NCBI GenBank assembly: GCA_016801885.1
Contig: CM028889.1
Span: 27,224,001 to 27,288,000, forward strand
DNA length: 64,000 nucleotides
Direction: 5' to 3'
Origin: Toxotes chatareus
Lineage: Eukaryota; Chordata; Actinopteri; Toxotidae
The notes below the pieces were generated by a model. It was not told the DNA's origin, did not search any database, and saw nothing but the letters and a program-made list of their open reading frames with translations. The position numbers and the translations under genes were made by a program. Position 1 is the stretch's first letter, and each line of letters opens with the position of its first letter. Positions 1 to 9,535 of this stretch are shown here, one piece after another.

Positions 1-249
1 CAGGTTTACAAAGGTTGATTTACAGCTACAAACTTTGGAATTATTTCAAACACCATAGCAGAGCCACCAGATCCCCTGACTGTAGGAGTCAAGTATTCAG
101 GCTTGAACCTTTCTCTTGGTGTACGCCTCACATGCTCTCACACACTTGTTGAGAATACGGTGAAGGAGGATTCATCTCATCAGATCACTTTTTTCCACAT
201 CTTTGTAGCCCAGTGCCGATGGTTTTTTGCACCACTGAACTCTCAAATG

Positions 250-305
250 TCAGTTCAGTTCAGTTGTATTTATATAGCACCTCCCACAATCAAAATGGTC
301 TGCAT
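250..305 (-). repeat. LINE 3'-tail-like fragment
   Basis: The segment carries a cagttcagttcag-type short repeat followed by tgtatttatatagcacc, resembling the 3' tail of a non-LTR retrotransposon family common in fish (consensus recalled from general knowledge, not searched). It would be a short 5'-truncated insertion read on the minus strand. Confidence 0.4.
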
Positions 306-1040
306 TCATCTTTGTAACGAGCGGTTTATGCACTGCAGCCCTGCTGTAATATCCCTCTCTGTGTAACTGTCCACGCAGACGCAGTCTGATCACATCCTGC
401 ATTAAAGAGCTGCTCCTCTGTTTTTTCATACCTGTTGCACTAATGCAAAAGCGTCACGCACATCAAACGTGAGCTGTCGACCGCAGTTTCTGACCCTGTG
501 TACTGAAGTCTGTAACATAGATCTGAATGCAGACGTGACCTTAGTCAGTGTTGCTATTGAAACACTTGCCAGTTGAGCAGTCCTTGTGACTGAGGCTTCA
601 AAGATCTTTTCCTCGTGCCATCTTCATACAAAATCAGAATCAACTGGGCCTGCTCACCATTTTGATCTTTGCCACAGAGTATGATGGGATGTTAACTGCT
701 TATTTATTCAGATTTTTCTTTAATGCGTCACCCGTCTGTAACCAATACACACTAAAGTAGCATGAGTTTGCAACATGCTTATGAGGTAAAAGGAGCTGTC
801 CCACTATATTTTTTCCAGTAGATCTAGAGTAATTGAATCCACCGTAGCGAGCTCTACAATAGAACATTACTGCTCTGCCTTCTGCTTTGGCACCAGCTCA
901 AAACCACTAATTCCCTGCTTTTACAACCTGGACTGTGCGCACCAAAGGAAGCATTCAGCCCATCAGGAGTTTACCAGTGGAAACATTTACCCACCCAGCC
1001 CCTTTTAGTAAACATAAGATTCCAAGCTCCTGTGGTCGGG

Positions 1041-1042
<2 letters not shown>

Positions 1043-1108
<66 letters not shown>
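1043..1108. repeat. (CT)33 microsatellite
   Basis: Uninterrupted CT dinucleotide run of 66 bases inside the lrrc8c intron. It is a pure polypyrimidine tract on the + strand. An apparent open frame reading Ser-Leu repeats across it is an artefact. Confidence 0.97.
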
Positions 1109-1111
<3 letters not shown>

Positions 1112-3660
1112 GAATAGGAGTGTTTTTGGCTGCTGGAAGACTTTTTAGTGTAAATCCTGGAAATTATATCAAAACATTTTTGGAAAAATTGTTAACAGGA
1201 TATTTATCAGGGTGGGAGCAGCCATTGTTTCCCACTCTCACTATAACAATGTTTGGACATGATCTCAGAGTTAGTAAATTGAGTGGGCAATTAATTTTGT
1301 AGCCAAGTTTACTTTCTAAGTCAGAGCTTGATCAACATGTCAGGGTGTGTAAGTACTTCATTGCCTGACACAATAATCCCTGCATTTAGAGTTAGTAAGT
1401 TCTGCAGATCAGCTGTACAGAGACCTCAGCAGACCTGACTTTGCATTTTCATCTGCGGTGCTGTGTTATTTTGTTTTCACTCGTCACAAACGTACTTTGT
1501 TTGCATTCCCATTCTGTATTAGTTTCACATCATGTTTCGTCATTACATGTCAGAAAAGGCTGTTCCAGCGCTGTGTCAGATTTTGACCCTTGATATGATT
1601 TCATTTTTATAGCTCCAAAAACCTTATTTGGGAAGCCATGTATTGTTCCCAGCCTTCCTAAACTTTGTAGGCTGGAAGACAAAGCCTGTACTGCACGCCA
1701 TTTTATATCTCCAAAAAAAAAATTTCACAGGCATTAGTTTTGGGACTCAAACATTATATCGACAAACTCTGAATTCACTCAAAATTTGTGAAGGTGCTGG
1801 ATTCCGGCCCTGTTACGTTAGAATGGGTTGAGCTGGATTATCAAGCAGCTAAACAGAGTGCACAAAATGTCTCCCTTCAGGCCTGCCACTACTGAATTAA
1901 AGTGCCGTTTTCCTGTTATTAACATTGCAGAGTCAAACGTCTGCTTTTCATTATTTAAATTGCAAGTAAACACCAAAGGCATTTGTTGTTCACTGATGCC
2001 AACTTGTGGCCAGTATTCAGCAGTTTACATGCAGTCTGTGAACCAGGTTACTCAGAGGAATCAGGTTACACAGGTAATCAGACACTGGTTATGTGCACTG
2101 TGTTGTGGTTACTGTACATCCTTGTATACAGACAGCAGCTTCAGCTTCTTTTTTTTTCACAGGCGTTCTCGCAGGGTTCTCTCAGTGAAAACACCAGAAT
2201 CAAAGAGGAGTTGGGTTTTTTTTCACATCAGGATCACACGTTAATATCTCCAGTGCCTGTGGTGTATGCAGATGTGCTCAAGTGATGCACATGATCATAT
2301 TACATGCAGATGACCACGGGCCATTAAAGGTCATGCTGCTGTTATGGGCCATTCTGTACATAAATCACTATAATATCCATGAGTGCCTTGGTAATTTGAG
2401 GTAGTTCCTTCCAGTGTGCAGTGTGTATCAGGGATGAAGCAAAGCACTTTGAGTTCATGTGGGATGTCGGCTTGGACTAGCATTCTCCAGTCTGAATGTC
2501 CCTGTCAGTTGGGATGAAGCCTCTGCTGAACCTGCTGTGGTGTGTGAGACTTTCTGGTCTGCGATGACTCAGGTTGTATTTAGTTTCCCACCAGGTGAAA
2601 AGACTGTGTCCGGGGTGGGGGGGCTGTGTGAGGATGGCCTATACTTTGTCCCTGCAGTCATTTTTGCACAGAGACTGAATACAGGGAAGACATGAGCCAG
2701 TGGATCCTATGCAGGGTGTTCTTTGTCACCCTAAGTGCAGTGTTAGTTTCTGTCTGTCTGAATTTAGCAGTCATGTTCTTTAATGATGAAGTTATTTATG
2801 CTTCACTCTGTCACTCTTGTCATAGCAAAGCTTTTGATGCCTGCAGTCTTTGTCATGCACATGTCTGGATTTAAAAAGCTGTTTATAAACTCAGTTATGT
2901 GTATATGTAGCCAAGTTTGAGCAATAGATCAATAAATGTGAAGGCTTATCTGACACCTCAACACTGCAGTGCAGTTTGTGTGAGGAGGGTGTTTACTGCT
3001 CCTAAAGGTTTTCACAGTGGAAATTATTTTATCTTTTAATGTGACAGTCACACAGTAAGTAGTAGAAATACAGCATTCATGTTACACAGCATCTACCAGG
3101 AACGCTTCCTTGGTTGTATATTATTGATCAGCAGAGTGCCCTGTTGGATGAGGCTCAAAAGTTGAGCCGACTTCAGCTTTTTTCTTTTCCTGTGTTGCCA
3201 CCTGCAATGCATGGCCCCCTCAAACAAATAAGAGGACTGCATTTTCCTCAAGCAGGACTAATGTTGGTCCGTAATCCTTTACCCAGTTACATAAATTAGA
3301 TTTCTTGTTTACAAAATGGGTGTGAAAACAACTTACTATTGAAAGGCTGTTACCTGGTCGCTTAAGTGCATGTAAAACACGGATATGGCCTATTATAAGA
3401 ATTGGATACTGGACTCCAAAATGATGCCAGAAAAGGTTTCTTGCCCTGTGGGTCTCCACATTTCCAGGCTTTAATAATGGTGGTGAATAATGGACATTTT
3501 TTTGTTGTAGTACTGCAAATGGCCACTGGGACAAATTGGTAACAAGGCTGCGAGGCTGCGGTCTATCCAACTCTCTTAATGCATGTATGATATAAACACA
3601 ATGGTTGTTATCTCCACGTCTCTGAATGTTTTTAAGTAATTTTCCTTTTTTTTGTTTTAG

Positions 3661-5907
3661 GTAATGCAAGACAAAATCATATGCCTTCCTCAGAGATCAT
3701 TGACTCCGGAGAACATAAGTGCAGTGGAACCGAAGTCACAGTTCCACCTGCAGTCCAACATTTCAGCTGTACCCAGAGAAATGCGAGGCCTGAAAACTGA
3801 CCTGGATCTTCAGCAGTATAGTTTCATCAATCAGATGTGCTATGAGAAGGCTCTGCACTGGTATGCCAAGTATTTTCCCTATTTGGTTCTAATACACACT
3901 CTAGTTTTCATGGTGTGTAGTAACTTCTGGTTCAAATTCCCTGGCTCCAGCTCTAAAATAGAGCATTTTATCTCCATGCTTGGCAAGTGCTTTGACTCTC
4001 CGTGGACCACGCGAGCTTTGTCGGAGGTGTCCGGAGAAAACCCCGAAGAAAAAGACAGTAAAAAGACGGGTACTTCGAGGTCCAACATTGCTGTGTCTCC
4101 AGGAGAAGGCAGTTTAGAGAAGACACAGTCCCTCCGGTCTATCCCAGAAAAGATTGTAGTTGACAAGCCATCCGCAAGTGTTCTTGATAAAAAAGAGGGT
4201 GAACAAGCTAAAGCTTTGTTTGAAAAGGTAAAGAAGTTCCGTTTGCACGTTGAAGAAGGAGACATACTTTACCTTATGTATGTTCGGCAGACAGTGTTCA
4301 AGGTGTTTAAATTCCTCCTGATCATTGTCTACAATAGTTGTCTGGTCAATAGAGTGCGGAATAGAGTACATTGTGAAGTTGAGATCCAGGACATGACAGG
4401 CTATAAAGACTTTGAGTGTAATCACACTATGGCTCATCTGTTTTCGAAGCTTTCTTACTGCTATCTGTGTTTAGTGATCGTCTACGGATTAACAAGCCTT
4501 TACACGTCCTACTGGCTGTTTTACCGCTCACTGAAAGAATACTCCTTCGAGTATGTGCGACAGGAAACAGGCATCAATGACATCCCAGATGTCAAGAATG
4601 ACTTTGCCTTCATGCTGCATATGATTGATCAGTATGACCCACTGTATTCGAAAAGATTTGCAGTTTTTTTATCTGAGGTCAGTGAGAACAAACTGAAACA
4701 GCTCAACCTCAACCACGAGTGGACTGCTGAGAAGCTGCGTCAGAGACTCCAGACTAATACCAACAACAGACTTGAACTTCAACTGTTCATGCTCCCTGGG
4801 TTACCCGACACTGTCTTTGAGCTGACAGAGCTGCAGTCACTCAAGCTTGAAATCATCAACAATGTCACAATCCCTGCCTCTATTTCTCAACTCGAAGACC
4901 TTCAGGAGCTGTCTCTTTACCAATGCTCTTTAAAGTTGCACACAACGGCTACCTCCTTCCTCAAAGAAAACCTGAAAGTGCTTCGTGTGAAGTTTGATGA
5001 TAACAGGGAACTTCCAAACTGGATGTACGGCCTGCGCAACTTAGAGGAGCTCTATCTCACCGGATCACTCAGCCCTGATGCCTCTAAGAACATAGTTCTT
5101 GAGTCACTGCGGGAGATGAAGAGTTTGAAAACTCTCTCCCTTAAAAGTAATTTGACCAAAATACCCCAGTCGATAGTGGATGTTTCCAGCCACCTGCAGA
5201 GGCTGTACCTGCACAATGACGGCACTAAGCTAGTAATGCTCAACAACCTGAAGAAGATCACCAATCTGATCGAGCTGGAGCTAGTGCGTTGTGATCTGGA
5301 ACGGATACCGCATGCAATCTTCAGCCTGACAAATCTGCAAGAGCTTGATCTGAAAGAGAACAACATTCGCTCGATAGAGGAGATCATCAGCTTCCAGCAT
5401 CTTCGAAAACTTACTTGCCTTAAACTTTGGTACAACGGCATCATGTACATCCCAGAGCATATCAAAAAGCTTGGCAGCCTAGAGCGCCTCTACTTCAGCC
5501 ACAACAAGATTGAGATACTGCCTTCGCACCTGTTCTTGTGCAACAAGCTGCGGTACCTGGACCTGTCAAACAATGACATCCGATTCATCCCGCCAGAAAT
5601 TGGAGTCCTTCAGAGTCTGCAGTATTTCTCTGTGTCGTGTAACAAAATTGAAAATCTACCAGATGAGCTCTTCTTTTGCAAAAAGCTCAAAACGCTAAAG
5701 CTCGGCAAGAACTCGCTGTCCATACTCTCGCCAAAAATTTCCTACCTGGCTCTACTGACACATTTGGAGCTCAAAGGCAACCACTTTGAGCTCCTGCCAC
5801 AAGAGCTCAGTTACTGTCGTGCTTTGAAGCGCACTGGCCTTATAGTGGAAGAGACACTGTTTGAAACTCTGCCTTCAGATGTCAGGGACCAAATGCAGGC
5901 TGAGTGA
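3661..5907 (+). CDS. lrrc8c: LRRC8C, VRAC channel subunit (last coding exon)
   Basis: Subunit of the volume-regulated anion channel at the plasma membrane. It pairs with LRRC8A in hexamers that pass chloride and small organic osmolytes when cells swell. The exon begins right after the acceptor at 3659-3660 with a Val codon, then MQDKIICLP, matching where mammalian LRRC8C resumes after its first coding exon. The Met at 3664 is internal, not the true start. Counting from that Met: extracellular loop 1 about 1-60 with Cys7, Cys59 and two NIS sequons; membrane helix 2 about 64-90; long cytosolic loop 91-205; helix 3 about 209-228; loop 2 with Cys237 and Cys252; helix 4 about 260-286; DVKNDFAFMLHMIDQYDP linker; leucine-rich repeats about 370-745. 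Leu49 aligns with the pore-constriction residue (Leu105 in human LRRC8C). With about 47 missing residues the protein would be about 794 aa, against 803 in human. The frame is intact, ending in TGA at 5905-5907. Confidence 0.96.
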   Translation, partial: VMQDKIICLPQRSLTPENISAVEPKSQFHLQSNISAVPREMRGLKTDLDLQQYSFINQMCYEKALHWYAKYFPYLVLIHTLVFMVCSNFWFKFPGSSSKIEHFISMLGKCFDSPWTTRALSEVSGENPEEKDSKKTGTSRSNIAVSPGEGSLEKTQSLRSIPEKIVVDKPSASVLDKKEGEQAKALFEKVKKFRLHVEEGDILYLMYVRQTVFKVFKFLLIIVYNSCLVNRVRNRVHCEVEIQDMTGYKDFECNHTMAHLFSKLSYCYLCLVIVYGLTSLYTSYWLFYRSLKEYSFEYVRQETGINDIPDVKNDFAFMLHMIDQYDPLYSKRFAVFLSEVSENKLKQLNLNHEWTAEKLRQRLQTNTNNRLELQLFMLPGLPDTVFELTELQSLKLEIINNVTIPASISQLEDLQELSLYQCSLKLHTTATSFLKENLKVLRVKFDDNRELPNWMYGLRNLEELYLTGSLSPDASKNIVLESLREMKSLKTLSLKSNLTKIPQSIVDVSSHLQRLYLHNDGTKLVMLNNLKKITNLIELELVRCDLERIPHAIFSLTNLQELDLKENNIRSIEEIISFQHLRKLTCLKLWYNGIMYIPEHIKKLGSLERLYFSHNKIEILPSHLFLCNKLRYLDLSNNDIRFIPPEIGVLQSLQYFSVSCNKIENLPDELFFCKKLKTLKLGKNSLSILSPKISYLALLTHLELKGNHFELLPQELSYCRALKRTGLIVEETLFETLPSDVRDQMQAE

Positions 5908-7030
5908 GATTGCCTTATTGTAGCCACAGTGCCTGCTGTTTGTTCTGTCTGCCAGTTCTTTGTTCTGTATTAACTCATTACCATACTCAAGTATTACACA
6001 ACTGTTAAAAACATATTTTTTTTTCCAATTTCCTTGAAGGAGGGAAGAATTACTTCTTCATAAAGTCACACAGAGTGTGGCTCAGTCGGGTGCTTGTTCT
6101 GTTGTTATTAAACTTTGACATATTATCCAGACACAAATCATCTTAAATGAATATTTTGGCATTTTGGGAAATACACCCTGTCACTAGAAGATTGATATCA
6201 ATCTCATATCTGTACCATAACATTAAGCTACAGCCAGCATGTGATTAGCTTAGCACAAAGACCAGAAGCGGGAGGAAACAGCCTGGCTCTGTCCAAAGGT
6301 GAAAAAATATACAGGACCCACCTAGACCTCTGAAGTTCATTAATACACTAAAGAGTTTAATTCATATTAAAAGCAAAATATTAAAAAAAATGACAGAGGT
6401 TTTATGGGGATTCACTTGCTGGACTGGTGCATTACGTCCCTGGAGACACTGCTAGGTGGATTTTATTACAGTCACTGGACAGAGCCAGGCAGCTTCCAGT
6501 CTTAATGCTAATCTAACTGTCGGAAAGCTGTATTGCATTTAACATACAAACAAAGAGAGTGGTATCAATCTTTTTATTTAACTCTTGGCAGGAAAGCAAA
6601 TAACCATATTTCCCAAAATGTCTTCACAGCACATTTCTTTTCAATGCCACATAAAACCATTGGATTATGGAATGTAAATCAAAACTAAAGACCTCACTTA
6701 AGGTTAGGCTGCTAGCCTTGTGCTGTATTGTATATATTTTATGCTGCTGTTTAAAGGCCTTTATTTTCTTTAAGAGACTGTTAGCTAATATGGACAGCAG
6801 CTTACTTAAGGATATATCTTACATAAGTAATACATAATGTAATATGTTGTCTAAGCAGTTCTGTGTTATACAAAGATGCCATTTCAAAGTGCATTAAACT
6901 TAAAGGACTATGTCATACTGGTGTTTTTCTTCAGTTCTTGAAATGTGCACAGGGAGAGTGTAGCCCATCCCACAAATGTATTTTATAAACAGTGTTTTAA
7001 TGTTGTTGATCAATAAAATGTGATTTATTT
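5908..7030 (+). other. lrrc8c: lrrc8c 3' UTR with polyadenylation signal
   Basis: AT-rich non-coding sequence after the stop. The best polyadenylation signal is AATAAA at 7012-7017, followed by a T-rich stretch. Another AATAAA lies at 7075-7080 and one near 7301. A foldback repeat occupies about 6143-6640 and would be transcribed as part of this UTR. The end point is inferred from the signal only. Confidence 0.6.
6143..6640. mobile_element. Palindromic foldback element (copy 1)
   Basis: The left end carries cattttgggaaata (6160-6173) and the right end its exact reverse complement, tatttcccaaaatg (6607-6620). Inner parts of the arms also correspond: tagcttagcacaaagacc and cctggctctgtccaaagg on the left, tggacagagccaggc on the right. 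The left edge is TTAA at 6143-6146. No transposase is present, so this is a non-autonomous element with long terminal inverted repeats. Its sequence resembles a very common teleost repeat, recalled from general knowledge. It lies wholly inside the predicted lrrc8c 3' UTR. Confidence 0.8.
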
Positions 7031-7974
7031 TTGGAGCTGTTAGGTTGGAATGACTGAACGGCTACTATCAGCTAAATAAACCCAAAATTGACAGATACCA
7101 TTTATTTAATGTGACTAATATTACATTATTGACAGAAAAATGATTTAGTCTTTTCTGTCACTTGATATACGGTGGTTCATCTGTACTTTGTATGGACATA
7201 CTGCCAGTTGTGTTGTGGGATATCACCTGCTGGCTGGTGAGGATTAATGAGACAAAGAAGATTAGTCTATTATTATGAGTGCATGAGGCACTGGGGGAAA
7301 AATAAAGTTCTTAAGTGCCAATAACAAAAATGTAGAAAGTGAATAAGAGCTCATTTGGACATACTGCATCATTTTATCCTCCAAAATGTAACAGATTGTG
7401 GTCTGTTTTGTGGTCAGTTGTCAGTGCAAGAACCCAACCCTTCGCCTACATCCTCGTCCCGTTCACTGTCTCAGCTCATACAGGCATCAGGAGCTTTCTA
7501 ACCTGTGAGTCAGCCGTAGCGACATCTTCCAGCAGCTAATACTTGCTTGTGAGAGGAGCAGTAGACCAGCAGACCACATTCATGTACTGACTGACAGCAG
7601 GGACATCACACCCTTGACTTTGGCCTTCTCTGACTGGTTAGATGGGCAAGGTTCGCCGCCAGGCTGCTCGGAGAGTCAGGGTCACAGACACATATATGTG
7701 TTAGGAAAATGTTACGTACGTTTTACATTGACAAAGCACACTGATCAGCACCACTACAAATAAAAAGTACCAGTTTTAGCCTAATGAACAAAAAAGCATA
7801 AATAGTTTTGCATTTTACTTTAAAAACAGACATTGCACAAGGAATGGGATGAGACCCAGATGAACTCTACTAATAAATCTACTAATAAAGAAAAAAAGTA
7901 GAATAAAACGTGGTCACACTATAAGAGTCTTCTTCTAATGGAAAGATCTCACACACAGTTTTGGAATAACAAAG
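7031..7974. other. lrrc8c-lrrc8d intergenic spacer
   Basis: About 0.9 kb between the predicted end of lrrc8c and the CpG-rich start region of lrrc8d. AT-rich, with AATAAA at 7075-7080 and near 7301 that could serve as distal lrrc8c polyadenylation signals. No coding signature seen. Confidence 0.5.
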
Positions 7975-8720
7975 CAAGATGTGACAGATTTCACCCTTGT
8001 GCACTTTTACGACGGTCCCTAACCTCAGTGGGTCACCGTCCCGTTTTCAGTGCCGGGGTCTCGGGGTGCTGTGTGCTGTACATCACATCAGCTCCTGCTG
8101 TGTGCAGCATCAGGCGGGATTTATCCTGCACACTACAGCACAGCCGCTATCAGCTGATGGTCGCGGTGAGACGCGCTGAGGATGCGACTGTGTGAATAAC
8201 ATCAGACCGAGGAGGCTACATCTCCAGCAGCTGGTGCTGCCGTGCGCGCTGTGTCTCCAGTCACAGGCAGAGGACCCGACCATCTGAAGCAGAGTGGGGG
8301 TAGCCAGCTAAGCCGCTTACAGCCCGGCCAGCAGGGCCACGGTTGAACTGGTGCGAAGAATGGACGGCTTCATCAGTGCGGCGAAACATGGCCTGTGAGG
8401 AGAGGCGTTGTTCGGCACCGCGGTCATCGACATAACCGGACCAGACGACCCGAAGGTGCGTGTCTGTGCGTTTGAATGGAGGTCCTCATCTAGGTTATTC
8501 AAGGTCCACGAATAGAAACCTAACGCTCTGGCTCGGTAGTGTCAGCGGGCTTCGTGTCGGAGTGAGACAATGATGGGTTCGGTTAGAGAGTAACGTTAAA
8601 ACCGGTGCTGAATATTCTGCTTTAATGTGAACCGAACGGGTCGTGATGTTCTTTTACCGAGCCCAGATTTTAGTGTTGCGTTTAATGGCTTCACGGACAT
8701 CAGGACCACCTCTTGTTTCG
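7975..8720 (+). promoter_or_regulatory. lrrc8d: CpG-rich promoter and 5' exon candidate of lrrc8d
   Basis: Base composition changes sharply here: CG dinucleotides are frequent, especially 8220-8470, while flanking DNA is AT-rich and CpG-poor. This is the usual look of a vertebrate housekeeping-type promoter. A good donor, AAG followed by gtgcgt, occurs at 8455/8456 and could splice to the lrrc8d acceptor at 9531-9533, giving an intron of 1078 bp. The exon would be 5' UTR, since the lrrc8d start codon lies two bases into the next exon. No TATA box is obvious and the transcription start is not resolvable by eye. Confidence 0.5.
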
Positions 8721-9533
8721 TGCGCATGGATGCGTCTTGCTGCTGTAGCCGGTCTCAGCTTGCTCTGCAGCCGCATTGACAACAGTGACCTTCATACTGT
8801 CAGCACATACACACAACACACACACACACACACCATAAAATTTGGTCGCACTGGCGGCAAAGATATATATATATATTATATGTAGCCTGAGTTTTACATA
8901 TACACGAACACAAACAGCATTTGCAACATGTCAAGGTTTCACTTATCCATTAATAGTCATTATGATAGAGTATGTGTCACGTGATAGTCTGCTCTGTGGA
9001 GGGAGGCTCCTTCAGAATAAAGTAGGTTACATGTAGGGAAACGCGTGTTACACTCTGACTGTCCTCTCCCAGCCTCCTCCAAATGTGCCTGGGAAATGTG
9101 GCCTTGCTTGAAACTGGAGGACACAACCAGGCTATTCTTTTCAGTGCTCAGTATCCCAGAACCAAATGTGCACTGATCCCATTGTCAACTAGCCTGGAAA
9201 TATAACTCCTACCAGGTTTAATATAAACAAGGCACCAAAAAGTAGAAACACCTTTATAATCTGATGCAAACCAATACAGTACATTTGAATAGCACTGTAT
9301 TATGACAGGGAAACTGAGGCTGCATGGAGAAATCAAATCATTACCATTAAACTGTTTTTTGTAGTTGTGGTTCATGTATAAAATGAGAGGCCCATACTGT
9401 ACATATGGAAATTCAACCTCAGAAAAGAACCTTCCTAAACCTTCCTAGGAAAGAACATGTGGAAACAATTCAATAGGTTGATGAAATTACATAAAAGATC
9501 AAGTATTATGTTAATTTATATTTTCTGTTGCAG
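8456..9533 (+). other. lrrc8d: Probable lrrc8d 5' UTR intron
   Basis: The intron is bounded by the candidate donor gtgcgt at 8456 and by the acceptor ttttctgttgcag ending at 9533. The acceptor is strong; the donor choice is less certain. Inside are a short (CA)n at about 8817-8833, an (AT)n at 8863-8877 and otherwise unremarkable AT-rich DNA. Confidence 0.45.
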
Positions 9534-9535
9534 GA

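Larger units (their letters stand above)
1..3660 (+). other. lrrc8c: lrrc8c intron (3' part), no exon found
   Basis: This stretch precedes the lrrc8c coding exon and ends in a canonical acceptor: a T-rich tract followed by AG at 3659-3660. I looked for the expected first coding exon, whose family hallmark is the KPWWDVF motif before the first membrane helix, and found no tggtgg-type match on the + strand. It therefore probably lies upstream of the window and this intron exceeds 3.6 kb. The stretch contains a short retroelement-tail-like piece near 250-305 and a (CT)33 microsatellite at 1043-1108. Small open frames here have no family signature and look like chance. Confidence 0.7.

Noticed and set aside
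935..1117. Open frame with a Ser-Leu repeat
   Set aside because: It is created by the (CT)33 microsatellite and has no protein-like features.
3664..3666. ATG as the start codon of lrrc8c
   Set aside because: The family alignment shows this Met is internal, preceded by Val at the exon border; starting here would lose membrane helix 1.
3220..3669. 149-codon minus-strand frame next to lrrc8c
   Set aside because: Lies in the intron and overlaps the splice acceptor; no recognisable domain.
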